DNA of 64,000 nt from Prochlorococcus sp. AG-355-P16 (GTDB lineage: Bacteria; Cyanobacteriota; Cyanobacteriia; PCC-6307; Cyanobiaceae), in assembly GCA_003278525.1 (NCBI GenBank), contig QCEQ01000001.1, positions 33,934-97,933 of the forward strand, read 5' to 3'. Below the pieces are notes generated by a model. It was not told the origin of the DNA, did not search any database, and saw only the letters and a program-made list of their open reading frames with translations. The translations under genes and the position numbers were made by a program. Positions within the stretch are counted from its first letter, which is position 1. Every line of letters starts with the position of its first letter. Positions 54,413 through 64,000 of the stretch are shown here, piece by piece.

Positions 54413-55708
54413 GTGATCGAGCGTTACACATTACCCGAAATGGGGAAAATCTGGACTGAAAGCGCAAAATTCCAGAGTTGGCTTAAAGTTGAAATAGCCG
54501 CATGTGAAGCAAATTTTTCACTCGGAAAAATTCCTGAGAATGCCATTAAAGAGATACGTTCAAATGCAAAGTTTGATGAATCTAGAATTACAGAAATTGA
54601 GAAAGAAGTAAAACATGATGTTATAGCATTTCTTACAAGCGTTAATGAATTTGTAGGAGATTCTGGAAGATACATTCATGTTGGAATGACTAGTAGTGAT
54701 GTCCTTGATACTGGGTTGTCTCTTCAGTTAAAAGATTCTTGCGAATTGTTATTAGAAGAAATTGAGAACCTAGAAAATGAAGTCAGATTATTAGCAAGGA
54801 AGCATAAAAATACATTAATGATTGGCCGATCTCATGCAATTCATGGAGAGCCAATTTCCTTCGGTTTTAAACTTGCTGGATGGCTAGCAGAAATAATAAG
54901 GAACAAAAAAAGGTTGTTAACTCTGAGAGAATCTGTAGCAATTGGACAAATAAGTGGTGCAATGGGAACTTACGCTAATACGAATCCCAGAGTAGAACAA
55001 ATAACTTGCGATTTACTCGGCTTAAAACCAGATACGGCAAGTACGCAGGTTATATCAAGAGACAGACATGCAGAATATGTGCAAACCATTGCACTAGTTG
55101 GAGCGTCTTTAGATAGATTTGCGACTGAAATAAGAAATTTACAAAGAACTGATGTTTTAGAAGTTGAGGAGGGCTTTACAAAAGGGCAAAAAGGAAGTTC
55201 TGCCATGCCTCATAAAAGAAATCCTATTCGAAGTGAAAGAGTGAGTGGTTTAGCAAGAATTTTGAGGAGTTACGTTTTAACAGCACTGGAAAATGTTCCA
55301 CTATGGCACGAAAGAGATATAAGCCATAGTTCAAATGAACGTATCATGTTACCAGACGTATCAATCTGTTTGCATTTTATGCTCAGGGAAATGAAAGATA
55401 TAGTAAGCAATTTGGAAGTTTATCCAAAAAATATGCTCAAAAATTTAAATATATATGGAGGTGTAATCTTTAGTCAGAAAGTCTTACTTTTGCTTGTAGA
55501 GAAGGGCTTGTCTAGGGAAAAGGCTTATAGCTTAGTACAAAAAAATGCGCATCAGGCCTGGAATACTCAGAATGGAAATTTCAAACAGAATATTGAGAGA
55601 GATAATGAAATAATGGATTTTATTAATCAAAGTGACCTAGAAGAATGTTTTAATCCTTCAATTCATCTCAATAATTTAAGTGTAATATGGGAGAAGTTAG
55701 GTATCTAG
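54413..55708 (+). CDS. purB: Adenylosuccinate lyase
   Basis: 431 aa from a GTG start (IERYTLPEMGKIWTESAKFQ follows). The lyase signature GSSAMPHKRNPIRSE and the His-bearing TSSDVLDTGLSLQLKDS segment are present, as is IGRSHAIHGEPISFGFK. It catalyses two steps of purine synthesis. The 280 nt upstream gap (54133-54412) is AT-rich and shows no supported gene. fumC, from the same superfamily, follows 48 nt later. Confidence 0.95.
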   Translation: MIERYTLPEMGKIWTESAKFQSWLKVEIAACEANFSLGKIPENAIKEIRSNAKFDESRITEIEKEVKHDVIAFLTSVNEFVGDSGRYIHVGMTSSDVLDTGLSLQLKDSCELLLEEIENLENEVRLLARKHKNTLMIGRSHAIHGEPISFGFKLAGWLAEIIRNKKRLLTLRESVAIGQISGAMGTYANTNPRVEQITCDLLGLKPDTASTQVISRDRHAEYVQTIALVGASLDRFATEIRNLQRTDVLEVEEGFTKGQKGSSAMPHKRNPIRSERVSGLARILRSYVLTALENVPLWHERDISHSSNERIMLPDVSICLHFMLREMKDIVSNLEVYPKNMLKNLNIYGGVIFSQKVLLLLVEKGLSREKAYSLVQKNAHQAWNTQNGNFKQNIERDNEIMDFINQSDLEECFNPSIHLNNLSVIWEKLGI

Positions 55709-55756
55709 GATTACTGAAAACCTTATCTAAGTTAAACCAGTGTTTTCAGAGGAATA

Positions 55757-57142
55757 ATGACAAAAAAATTTAGAATTGAAAAAGATAGTATGGGAACAAT
55801 AGAGGTTCCCATTGAAGCTTTGTGGGGTGCTCAAACACAAAGATCGATACTAAATTTTTCTATTGGAGAGGAATTAATTCCAATTGAGTTAATTTATTCA
55901 CTCACCCGCATAAAAAAAGCTGCTTCAATTGCGAATTTCAATTTAGGTTTAATAGATAAAAGGAAAAAAGATTTGATTGTAGAGGCATGTACGGAAATAC
56001 TTGATGGGCTTCACGATTCACAGTTTCCCTTAAAGGTTTGGCAAACAGGTAGTGGTACGCAAACAAATATGAATGTTAATGAGGTAATTTCAAATATTGC
56101 AGCTTTAAAAACTAATTCAAAGCTTGGTAGTCATCAACCAATTCATCCGAATGATGATGTAAATAAATCTCAGTCAACTAATGACACTTTTCCTGCTGCT
56201 ATTCAAATATCTGTTGTTAATGAAATAATCAACAATTTAGTTCCTACGATCAAAGAACTTACTAAGATCCTTGATAAAAAAAGTGTAGAATGGAAAGACC
56301 TTATCAAGATAGGAAGAACCCATTTTCAAGATGCAGTTCCCCTTACTTTTGGTCAGGAAATATCAGGATGGTCAGAGCAACTTAAAGATGCTGAGAATGC
56401 AATTATTATGAGTCTGAATGAATTGTATTTCTTACCTCTGGGAGGAACTGCAGTTGGTACAGGGATAAATTGTCCAGAAGGATTTTGTGAAGAGTCTATA
56501 AAATTTATTTCCGATGATACCAATCAAATGTTCTACAAATCAAAAAATAATTTTTCTATCATGGCCTCGCATGATCGTCTTGCTCAAGTAATGAGTCAGT
56601 TAAAAATATTAGCAGGTACATTATTTAAAATTTCAAATGATATAAAAATTCTATCTTCTGGTCCAAGATCAGGAATATATGAACTAATTATTCCTCAAAA
56701 TGAACCTGGAAGTTCTATTATGCCAGGTAAAGTGAATCCAACTCAATGTGAAGCCTTATCAATGGTTTGCACGCAGATAATGGGTCTTGAATATGCAGTT
56801 TCAATCGCAAATTCTAGCGGCACTTTACAGATGAATGAATATAAGCCTCTTATTGGATTTAATATTCTCACAAGTTTAAAATTACTTAAAAATGTAATTG
56901 AAAACTTCAGAATAAAACTAGTTGATGGGATGGAACCTAATCAAAAGAAAATGCAGTTAAATTTAGAAAATTCACTAATGTTGGTTACAGCCATAGTGCC
57001 AAAAGTTGGTTATGAAAAAGCAGCTGAAATTGCAAACCTGGCCTTCAAAGAATCATTAAACTTAAAAGAGGCAACACTTAAATTAGGTTATTTAAACGAA
57101 GATGAATTTGATCAAGCAATGAATATCAATTCGATGATTTGA
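55757..57142 (+). CDS. fumC: Fumarate hydratase class II
   Basis: 461 aa. WGAQTQRSILNFSIGEELIP, TGSGTQTNMNVNEVI, HPNDDVNKSQSTNDTFPAAI and the signature GSSIMPGKVNPTQCEALSMV are all present. It interconverts fumarate and malate, which in cyanobacteria serves a partial TCA cycle and recycles fumarate from purine and arginine synthesis, consistent with its place after purB. Confidence 0.96.
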   Translation: MTKKFRIEKDSMGTIEVPIEALWGAQTQRSILNFSIGEELIPIELIYSLTRIKKAASIANFNLGLIDKRKKDLIVEACTEILDGLHDSQFPLKVWQTGSGTQTNMNVNEVISNIAALKTNSKLGSHQPIHPNDDVNKSQSTNDTFPAAIQISVVNEIINNLVPTIKELTKILDKKSVEWKDLIKIGRTHFQDAVPLTFGQEISGWSEQLKDAENAIIMSLNELYFLPLGGTAVGTGINCPEGFCEESIKFISDDTNQMFYKSKNNFSIMASHDRLAQVMSQLKILAGTLFKISNDIKILSSGPRSGIYELIIPQNEPGSSIMPGKVNPTQCEALSMVCTQIMGLEYAVSIANSSGTLQMNEYKPLIGFNILTSLKLLKNVIENFRIKLVDGMEPNQKKMQLNLENSLMLVTAIVPKVGYEKAAEIANLAFKESLNLKEATLKLGYLNEDEFDQAMNINSMI

Positions 57143-57152
57143 TTAAAAAAAT

Positions 57153-59879
57153 TTAAGAATTATTGTCAATTCTTTTTGTTGCAGGATTAGTATCTTCATA
57201 GACTTTGATTAGGTCATTAGATTCAGAAACAGGAAAACGATTAATAGCTTTTAATGCTAACCTAGCATTACTTTTTAATTTATTACTAACACCAATACAG
57301 TATTGCACTTGAGAAAGGACATCAATTGATCTTCTAATAATCCTCACTACATCACCTTCGTCTAATGAAGTATTAAAAACCAAATCTTTCCATTTTTTTC
57401 CTCTTGCCCATTCAGAAATAATTCCAGTCAACTCTGTTTCTAAATAGATTGGAATTTCAATGTGAAACTTATTTTGTTGAAAAGAGACTATTTTTCTTAA
57501 ACCATCTAATTCATTAAAAACATCTATTACCTTTAAAGAAGGCTTAAAATTGCACCAAAGATTAGGCCTCCTCATATCAACACATATAGCTTGAATAATT
57601 GCAGCTAACTCAGGAGGATCTAAATCGTCTAAATAACCACTAACTAAAACAAGACCAATCCATAGTTCATTTTCACTTCTTATTGCACCGACTGTTTGTC
57701 CAACTTCTGTCAATTCCAAATCATTTAAACATCCAAAATGATTCAGAATTTTAATCAAATCAGTAAAAGTTCTCCAGTTATGATTTTCTTTATCCTCAAG
57801 AAGTTTTTTTCTAATATTTATTTCTTGTTCAATATCAATAATTCTTTTTCTATATTTCTTTAATTTCTTGGAGTCTCCAAATCTATGTGCAGGATGATCA
57901 GTAACTGTTTCTTCTAAATTATTAATTTGTTGCTGTTGTGCCAAAACTTCCTTTGTCAAATCATATTGTGGAGTTTGTAAATCATTTTTTTTAGAAACTT
58001 CTAAAATTCGATCCGCATAACACTGCGACATATCATCTCCCCTAAATACCTCTCCAGAAAAATACATCTTTGGTACTTCAAGTCCTAAGACGTCAATTGT
58101 ATCCAAATCATTAAAAATACTGACTATGTAGGAGGGTTTTATAAGGATAAATAAATTATCAATTGTCAAACACAATAAACTCTTAATTTTTTGGGATTCA
58201 TATATTTTCTTACAAATTAATCCTGGAACAATTTTTCTTTTGATTTGAGGAGCTTTGATTGAAATTAAGCTTCCATCTTTAATATATGGGAGTGCATTAG
58301 TTATCTCTTCTGATAATTTTTCTGTTGACTGTTTTTCTAAAATTTTCAAGATTCTTCTCTCTTCTTTAAGACGATTTTTTAACTTTTCGTATGCATCAAA
58401 ATCTTTCCATGAAACGTTAGATGTAATTTTTTGTAATTCAATTAAATCCTTATCTAAATTTTCAAGAATTATATTTTCACCTGATGATTCTCCTAAATAT
58501 AAAAAACTACCAAAACTTCTTTTAATTAATTCTTTAGACTTCTCTAAAGTATAACTTTGTAAAAGATTAAGTACCATTCCATAGCTAGGAGTGAATTGAC
58601 TTTCTAAAGAATTTGGTTTGCTAATAGCCAGTGCACTTGCTTCTTTGGCACCTTCGAATCTTGTTTGCAATGTAACAACATATCCCTGGGTATCTTTTCC
58701 TCTTCTTCCAGCTCTTCCTGACATTTGCAAAAATTCACTGCTAAATAATAATCTATGCCCATCATCTGTCCTTTTTGATAAAGAAGAAATGACAGTTGTT
58801 CTTGCAGGCATATTTATTCCTGCAGCAAGAGTTTCAGTTGCAAAAACAACTTTTATTAAACCTTGCTGAAATAATTCCTCAACCAATTCTTTCCATGCAG
58901 GCAATAATCCAGCATGATGAGATGCAATACCGCGTTTTAATGCCTCGCATTGAGATTTATCTTTAATAGCCTCCTGATTATTTTTAAGATAAGCATCTAA
59001 TTTTTGGGATATCATACTTGCTTCTGAATAACTTACTAAAGTTAAATCTTTTATATTCTCAATAGCCTTGTCACATCCTCTTCTACTAAAAATAAAATAA
59101 ATAGCTGGCAACATATTTCGTTCAGCTAGTTTTGAGATCACAAAGCCAATTGAGGGAGACTTTGGTTGCATTATCCTGCCCACTTTTCCTCTTATTTTCT
59201 GACCTTTAGGAGCTCTCCAAATCTTACAGTTTGGATGAATTCCATTACCCTTATTATTTAAGAGTGGATGGAGGCCTTTAAAACTACAAAAAATAAAATC
59301 AAGTGGGACTGGTCTCTTATCACTATTAATTAGTACTGTGGGCCCATGAACTTTTTCTATCCAATTTTGTAATTGATCTGCATTGGCTATTGTTGCTGAT
59401 AAAGCTATTATTTGAGTTCTAGTAGGGCAATGGATTATAGTTTCTTCCCAAACTGTGCCTCTTTGGGGGTCATTCATATAATGACATTCATCAAGAATCA
59501 CAGATTCTAAATTTTCTAAGGGATCATCAAATTCATCAAAATCGCCATAAAGCATGTTCCTAAAAATCTCAGTCGTCATGACTAAGATTGGTGCTTCTCT
59601 ATTTATGCTTATATCTCCAGTTAAAAGACCAACTTTATTCTCACCATATTGATTACCAAAATCTCTAAACTTTTGGTTTGATAAGGCTTTTAAAGGTGTT
59701 GTATAAAAAACTCTGCTGTCATGAGATAAGCCTCTATATATAGCAAATTCACCTATCAATGTTTTACCCGAACCTGTTGGTGCCGTTAAAACAACAGAAT
59801 TTCCGCTATTAATAGCTCGTATTGCTTCTAATTGGAAATCATCTAGCGGAAAGGGGAAATATTCCTCTAAATTAAGCAA
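57153..59879 (-). CDS. Ski2/Mtr4-like DEAD/DExH-box RNA helicase, 908 aa
   Basis: Motifs in order: FQLEAIRAINSGNSVVLTAP, TGSGKT (motif I), TTPLKALSNQKFRD (Ia), ILDECHYMND (II, DECH), IALSATIANADQ (III), AAGINMPARTTVISSL (V) and QMSGRAGRRGKDTQG (VI). The C-terminal ~200 residues fit the DSHCT domain of Ski2/Mtr4 helicases. A central acidic/Lys-rich insert lies about 470-690. It probably remodels RNA for decay. The reverse frame holds no competing gene. Confidence 0.93.
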   Translation of the reverse strand: MLNLEEYFPFPLDDFQLEAIRAINSGNSVVLTAPTGSGKTLIGEFAIYRGLSHDSRVFYTTPLKALSNQKFRDFGNQYGENKVGLLTGDISINREAPILVMTTEIFRNMLYGDFDEFDDPLENLESVILDECHYMNDPQRGTVWEETIIHCPTRTQIIALSATIANADQLQNWIEKVHGPTVLINSDKRPVPLDFIFCSFKGLHPLLNNKGNGIHPNCKIWRAPKGQKIRGKVGRIMQPKSPSIGFVISKLAERNMLPAIYFIFSRRGCDKAIENIKDLTLVSYSEASMISQKLDAYLKNNQEAIKDKSQCEALKRGIASHHAGLLPAWKELVEELFQQGLIKVVFATETLAAGINMPARTTVISSLSKRTDDGHRLLFSSEFLQMSGRAGRRGKDTQGYVVTLQTRFEGAKEASALAISKPNSLESQFTPSYGMVLNLLQSYTLEKSKELIKRSFGSFLYLGESSGENIILENLDKDLIELQKITSNVSWKDFDAYEKLKNRLKEERRILKILEKQSTEKLSEEITNALPYIKDGSLISIKAPQIKRKIVPGLICKKIYESQKIKSLLCLTIDNLFILIKPSYIVSIFNDLDTIDVLGLEVPKMYFSGEVFRGDDMSQCYADRILEVSKKNDLQTPQYDLTKEVLAQQQQINNLEETVTDHPAHRFGDSKKLKKYRKRIIDIEQEINIRKKLLEDKENHNWRTFTDLIKILNHFGCLNDLELTEVGQTVGAIRSENELWIGLVLVSGYLDDLDPPELAAIIQAICVDMRRPNLWCNFKPSLKVIDVFNELDGLRKIVSFQQNKFHIEIPIYLETELTGIISEWARGKKWKDLVFNTSLDEGDVVRIIRRSIDVLSQVQYCIGVSNKLKSNARLALKAINRFPVSESNDLIKVYEDTNPATKRIDNNS

Positions 59880-60018
59880 TAATTGTGATTGAAGAGAGGA
59901 TGAGTTAACTTCTTAATATATGATCTATATAGATATTAATAAACAAAAAATACCTTGCAAACTTTGCTAGTAAATCTAAATCTTTTTAATTAAATCCACT
60001 TTATTTTATTTTGTCGAA

Positions 60019-61158
60019 ATGAAAAAAGTAAAAATTCCAAAAAATAGAATCCGTAAATTAAAAACATTTTCTTTAGGTAAAAAATCATTCGAACTTCTAA
60101 GTTTAAATTCGCAAAATAAAAAACTTATAGACTTATGCAGTAATGATTATTTTGGATTAAGTAGGGACAAGGATTTAATAAAAGCTGCTTACGAAATAAG
60201 CTTGTTAGAAGGTATTGGTTCAGGAAGCTCTAGGTTTATTACAGGATCAAGACCAATACACCAATTATTAGAAACAGAACTTGCCAAGTGGCTTTATCAA
60301 GAGAAAGTATTACTTTTCCCAAGCGGATTTCAAGCAAATATAGCCGCTATACAGGCTTTAGCAAACAGAAATAGTATCGTGATAGCAGATAAATTGATCC
60401 ATAACTCTTTATTGGTTGGAGTCAAAGCTGCTCAAGCAAAACTGGTTCGATTTTCACACAATAATTTAAAAGATTTAGAAGATAAAATTATTAAATCTAA
60501 CCCCAAAAAAAATTCCATTTTAGTTGTTGTTGAATCTCTTTATAGCATGGAGGGATCGATTGCTCCGCTCAAAGAAATAACGGAAATTTGCAAAAAAAAT
60601 AGTGTTCAATTATTAGTTGACGAAGCTCATGCAATTGGGATATTGGGCCCTGAAGGCAAGGGTTTAAGTTTTAATTATCGTTCAGATATAACTATGATTA
60701 CTGGAACTTTTGGAAAAGCATTTGGAAGCGGTGGAGCTTTCATAGCTTCCAATTCAGAAATTGGAGAATATCTTATCCAAACAAGTGGTGCATTTAGATA
60801 TACAACCGCTCTTGCTCCATCTTTAGCTGCTGGGGCGCTAGAGGGTTTAAAAAAAATTTTAGAAAATAAAGAGTGGGGTAATGATTTGTTATCTTCTGCA
60901 AATATATGGAAAAATGAAATTATTAAAAATTTTAGTTTTCCAGTTCAGGGGGACTCTCACATTTTATCAATTATTGTTGGCAAAGAAGAGAAGGCAATTT
61001 ATCTACAAAAATATCTCGAAGAAAATGGGTTTTTAGCAATTGCGATAAGACCTCCAACTGTTCCAGTAGGACAATCAAGAATCAGAATAACAATACGAAG
61101 AAACTTGGATTTTAATCTGCTAAAGGATTTCATCGCAGTATTAAAAGATTTTAAATGA
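60019..61158 (+). CDS. bioF: 8-amino-7-oxononanoate synthase
   Basis: 379 aa. LCSNDYFGLSRDKDLIKAAY, GSGSSRFITGSRPIHQLLET, LLVDEAHAIGILGPEGKG and the PLP-lysine region TGTFGKAFGSGGAFIASN are diagnostic. It condenses pimeloyl-ACP with alanine in biotin synthesis. Its stop overlaps the following bioK-like gene by 4 nt (ATGA). First gene of a five-gene biotin operon. Confidence 0.95.
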   Translation: MKKVKIPKNRIRKLKTFSLGKKSFELLSLNSQNKKLIDLCSNDYFGLSRDKDLIKAAYEISLLEGIGSGSSRFITGSRPIHQLLETELAKWLYQEKVLLFPSGFQANIAAIQALANRNSIVIADKLIHNSLLVGVKAAQAKLVRFSHNNLKDLEDKIIKSNPKKNSILVVVESLYSMEGSIAPLKEITEICKKNSVQLLVDEAHAIGILGPEGKGLSFNYRSDITMITGTFGKAFGSGGAFIASNSEIGEYLIQTSGAFRYTTALAPSLAAGALEGLKKILENKEWGNDLLSSANIWKNEIIKNFSFPVQGDSHILSIIVGKEEKAIYLQKYLEENGFLAIAIRPPTVPVGQSRIRITIRRNLDFNLLKDFIAVLKDFK

Positions 61159-61859
61159 AACAAATTATTACTCAACATGGTTGGGGACTAAATAAATATT
61201 TGTGGGATGATTATAAAGTTGATTTTTTGAATAATAATTGGCATTGGCAAGATAATGAAAGGGGCTATTTTTCGATAAATAATTATCAAGCAAAATGGAT
61301 TAAAAGCGAATCTAAAAAAGAAATCAGAATGATTTTATGCCATTCATTTGGTTTTCATTTAATGCAAAAAAAAATTTTAAAAGAAGCAACTCATATTGTT
61401 CTTATAAATTCTTTTAATAATTTTCTTCCTTTAAGTAATAAGAGAAACTTTATTATGAGGTCTCTAAAAAGAATGGAAAGAAAAATCATAAAAGATGAAC
61501 CTAAGGATTTGTTGAAAGAATTTATACATAGATCATTTATGCCAAATCATATGAATAAAAGTTTTAAACATATCTTTTATAAAAGTCTAGAGAGTTTAAA
61601 TAAAACTCTTCTTTTAAGTGATTTAAAACAACTTTACATTAATAGAGACTTTCCAGTTTTTTTAAGAAAAGATTGCAAAATTATTTTTATAAAATCAGAA
61701 AATGATTTGATTCTTGACAACGAAGCAAATAATAACTTTCTTGATTCCTTAAATAAAACACTTGATAGAAAGCCAATTTTAATTAAATTAGCTCAACAAG
61801 GTCATTGCTTAAATAATTTAAATTTATATGAGATCTTACTTAATAAACTTAATGATTGA
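61155..61859 (+). CDS. bioK: Pimeloyl-ACP methyl ester esterase, BioK type (234 aa)
   Basis: Lies between bioF and bioC. ILCHSFGFHLMQ is an alpha/beta-hydrolase nucleophile elbow (H-S-F-G), and AQQGHCLNN near the end supplies the His. It fits the cyanobacterial esterase called BioK, which replaces BioH in marine picocyanobacteria by freeing pimeloyl-ACP from its methyl ester. Overall sequence is unlike BioH, so position and motifs carry the call. This is not the lysine-dependent BioK aminotransferase. Confidence 0.75.
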   Translation: MKQIITQHGWGLNKYLWDDYKVDFLNNNWHWQDNERGYFSINNYQAKWIKSESKKEIRMILCHSFGFHLMQKKILKEATHIVLINSFNNFLPLSNKRNFIMRSLKRMERKIIKDEPKDLLKEFIHRSFMPNHMNKSFKHIFYKSLESLNKTLLLSDLKQLYINRDFPVFLRKDCKIIFIKSENDLILDNEANNNFLDSLNKTLDRKPILIKLAQQGHCLNNLNLYEILLNKLND

Positions 61860-61860
61860 A

Positions 61861-62622
61861 ATGGATAGTAAAAAGTGGAATGAGAAAATAAAAAATAATT
61901 TCAATGATGCTTCATCTCGGTATTTAGAACATTCAAATATTCAGAAATTTTTTGCAAAAAAGATCGTTCAATTTATCAAAGAATTAAATCCCCAAAAAAA
62001 AGGTGAATGGATAGATCTTGGATCAGGACCAGGACTATTAGCAGATGAAATAGAAAAAAAATTTTCTTCCCAAAAAGTATCAAGAATTGATTTCAGCAAG
62101 AAAATGCTTCTTGAGAATAAATTATCTAGAAAAAAAATTTTATGGGATTTGAATAATGATTTACCTCCGGAAATAAATAACTGTTCTCTATTAACATCTA
62201 ACTTTTGCATACATTGGTTAAACAACCCAGAAAAGATAATAAAAAATTGGTTTAGCAAATTAACACCTGGAGGTTTTTTAATCATTTCATATCCAACAAA
62301 AGATTGTTTTCCTGAATGGAAAGATACTTGTAAAAAAATTGATATTGAATATAGTGGTCTTAATTTCCTTTGCTCTAAAGAATTATTAAAAAATTTCAAA
62401 TCAACTGAAATACATTATTCAGAACAGTTTAATTATCTTGAAAATTTTAAAGATGTATATAAGCTTTTTAGAAGCATTAAAAATGTAGGGGCACAATCAA
62501 CAAATTGTAAACGCAAAACAGTCAAAGAGTTAAAGGAAATGCAAAAGTTTTGGCCAAAGAATTACAATAATACAGTGAACCTTTCATGGCAAATTGAGAT
62601 TCAAATAATAAAGAAATTATGA
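61861..62622 (+). CDS. bioC: Malonyl-ACP O-methyltransferase
   Basis: 253 aa from the ATG at 61861, one base after the upstream stop; in-frame starts at 61828 and 61852 would overlap more. WNEKIKNNFNDASSRYLEHS, the SAM motif GEWIDLGSGPGLLADEIEKK and NFCIHWLNNPEKIIKNW fit BioC. It methylates malonyl-ACP to start pimelate synthesis; the BioK-type esterase later removes the methyl. It overlaps bioD by 4 nt. Confidence 0.88.
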   Translation: MDSKKWNEKIKNNFNDASSRYLEHSNIQKFFAKKIVQFIKELNPQKKGEWIDLGSGPGLLADEIEKKFSSQKVSRIDFSKKMLLENKLSRKKILWDLNNDLPPEINNCSLLTSNFCIHWLNNPEKIIKNWFSKLTPGGFLIISYPTKDCFPEWKDTCKKIDIEYSGLNFLCSKELLKNFKSTEIHYSEQFNYLENFKDVYKLFRSIKNVGAQSTNCKRKTVKELKEMQKFWPKNYNNTVNLSWQIEIQIIKKL

Positions 62623-63284
62623 GTAGTCAGGATAGTATTTTCAAATTTGTAATTTGTGGAACAGATACTGATATTGGGAAAACTTTAATAAGCTCTTTTT
62701 TCGTTAAAGGATTAAATTCTTTTTATTGGAAGCCTATTCAAAGTGGTATTGAATCGCAAACTGATAGTCAAACTGTTGAAAAACTTGCACAAGTAAGTAA
62801 AGAGAAAATAATCAAAGAAGCTTATGTCTTTACAAAACCTCTATCTCCTCATTGGGCTGCTGAAATAGATCAAAAAACTATTTACTTTGACAAGTTGAGA
62901 TTGCCAAAAGTGCAAAGCGCACTAATTGTAGAAACTGCAGGTGGATTAATGGTTCCAATAACACGTAATTTTTTGCAAATAGATCAAATAAAACAATGGA
63001 ATCTTCCGGTAATACTTGTATGTAAGAGCTCACTTGGTACTCTGAACCATACCCTACTTAGTATTGAGGCTTTAAAACGAAGAAATATTGAGATTTTAGG
63101 TTTAGTAGTCAATGGTGAAAAACACCTCGATAATCCAAAAACTCTAGTTGATTTTAGTGGTGTACCTTTAATTGCTGAATTTCCTTACATCAAAAAAATG
63201 GACCCAAATAATTTAGATATACTATGGAAAGAATTAGACATCAAGAATAAGTTGATCTCACTATTAAACGCAAAAATAAGTTAA
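62619..63284 (+). CDS. bioD: Dethiobiotin synthetase
   Basis: 221 aa. P-loop CGTDTDIGKTLISSFF, YWKPIQSGIESQTDSQTVEK and IVETAGGLMVPITR are the family motifs. It closes the ureido ring from DAPA using CO2 and ATP. It starts in an ATGA overlap with bioC, and bioA begins directly after its stop, so the operon is tightly coupled. Confidence 0.95.
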   Translation: MSSQDSIFKFVICGTDTDIGKTLISSFFVKGLNSFYWKPIQSGIESQTDSQTVEKLAQVSKEKIIKEAYVFTKPLSPHWAAEIDQKTIYFDKLRLPKVQSALIVETAGGLMVPITRNFLQIDQIKQWNLPVILVCKSSLGTLNHTLLSIEALKRRNIEILGLVVNGEKHLDNPKTLVDFSGVPLIAEFPYIKKMDPNNLDILWKELDIKNKLISLLNAKIS

Positions 63285-64000
63285 ATGAAATCTTTGGATT
63301 CAAATACTTCAAATCAAGTATGGCACCCAAATATTTGGCCACCTTTTACACAAATTAATAACAGCAAACCGCAAATAGAAGTAACTCATGGTAAAGATGC
63401 CCTTCTATTTACTAAAGATCCAGAAAAAGAGCTAATAGATGCAATTAGTAGTTGGTGGGTAACTCTTCATGGTCATAGTAACGAATATATTGCGGATGCC
63501 ATTTTCGATCAATCAAAAAAGCTTGAGCAAGTTATATTTGCTGATTTCTTACATCCACAGGCAAAAAAATTAGCAGAAAGACTTAGTAAATTAACAAAAC
63601 TAGAAAGATTATTTTTTTCTGATAACGGTTCTACTGCAGTGGAAGTCGCTTTAAAAATTGCCTTCCAATCATGGCAAAATAGAGGAGAAACAAGAACTCA
63701 AATAGTAGCTTTTGATGGAGCCTATCATGGTGATACATTTGGAGCAATGGCTTTAGGTGAAAGAAATATTTTTAATGAGAATTTCGATAATCTTATGTTC
63801 CCAGTTAAAAGAGTCCCATGGCCTTCAACTTGGATTAACGATGAAGAAGTAGAAAATAAAGAAAATGAGTCGATCCAAAAATTAGGAACTCTACTTAAAA
63901 CTCCAACAGTTGCAGTAATCCTTGAGCCACTTGTTCAAGGAGCAGGAGGGATGAATATGGTTAGGCCTCAGTTTATAAAAAAAGTTTCAGAAATTATAAA
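63285..64000 (+). CDS. bioA: DAPA aminotransferase, partial (runs off the window)
   Basis: ATG directly follows the bioD stop. The visible ~238 codons include VWHPNIWPPFTQINNSKPQI, ISSWWVTLHGHSNEYIADAI and LFFSDNGSTAVEVALKIAFQ, then AFDGAYHGDTFGAMALGERN, the N-terminal half of class III DAPA aminotransferase. The PLP-lysine lies beyond the window edge. It makes 7,8-diaminopelargonate and completes the bioF-K-C-D-A order. Confidence 0.93.
   Translation, partial: MKSLDSNTSNQVWHPNIWPPFTQINNSKPQIEVTHGKDALLFTKDPEKELIDAISSWWVTLHGHSNEYIADAIFDQSKKLEQVIFADFLHPQAKKLAERLSKLTKLERLFFSDNGSTAVEVALKIAFQSWQNRGETRTQIVAFDGAYHGDTFGAMALGERNIFNENFDNLMFPVKRVPWPSTWINDEEVENKENESIQKLGTLLKTPTVAVILEPLVQGAGGMNMVRPQFIKKVSEII

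Overview
The window is almost certainly from a high-light-adapted Prochlorococcus. The evidence is the very AT-rich DNA, the compact genes and the recognisable core genes: the split ATP synthase loci, Ycf65/PSRP-3, rpoZ, a TTTTCCACA-type DnaA-box cluster, a PII gene, and a biotin operon carrying a BioK-type esterase. No rRNA, intact tRNA, transposase, integrase or CRISPR array was seen.

Positions 1 to about 24.5 kb are an accessory island. It holds dozens of very small ORFs, many overlapping by 1-4 nt, together with lipoproteins, a structured non-coding stretch and a few larger genes. The larger genes are a GC-richer secreted PhoX-like protein next to a short Crp-family regulator, a c-type cytochrome, an LptA/OstA-like protein, a secreted amidohydrolase, a polysaccharide lyase and an HNH nuclease. 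The island is punctuated by three copies (about 6.7, 18.9 and 24.4 kb) of the upstream region and first codons of one EVE-domain gene. Only the last copy is intact, which suggests two cassettes stacked in front of that gene. A short dyad/-10/hairpin/T-run module is repeated four times just ahead of small or secreted-protein genes. An eight-gene minus-strand operon at 19.9-22.9 kb centres on a Cas4-like PD-(D/E)XK nuclease with a predicted Fe-S cluster.

Positions 24.5-64 kb are ordinary core genome: rpoZ, an Hsp70-like gene, pyrR, gpmI, secG, groESL, atpD-atpC, Ycf65, pepP, a CNNM/CBS transporter-like protein, a GTPase, nadD-nadE, a ferredoxin, the main atp operon, an SEDS gene, ccdA-ccsB, queF, glnB, a TlyA-type methyltransferase, purB, fumC, a Ski2-like helicase and bioF-bioK-bioC-bioD-bioA (bioA runs off the end).

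Functionally, the core half supplies energy conversion, protein folding, NAD and purine synthesis, cytochrome c maturation and biotin. The island half looks specialised for the cell surface, periplasm and phosphate, plus mobile or phage-related DNA metabolism. All calls come from reading the sequence; no database search was run.
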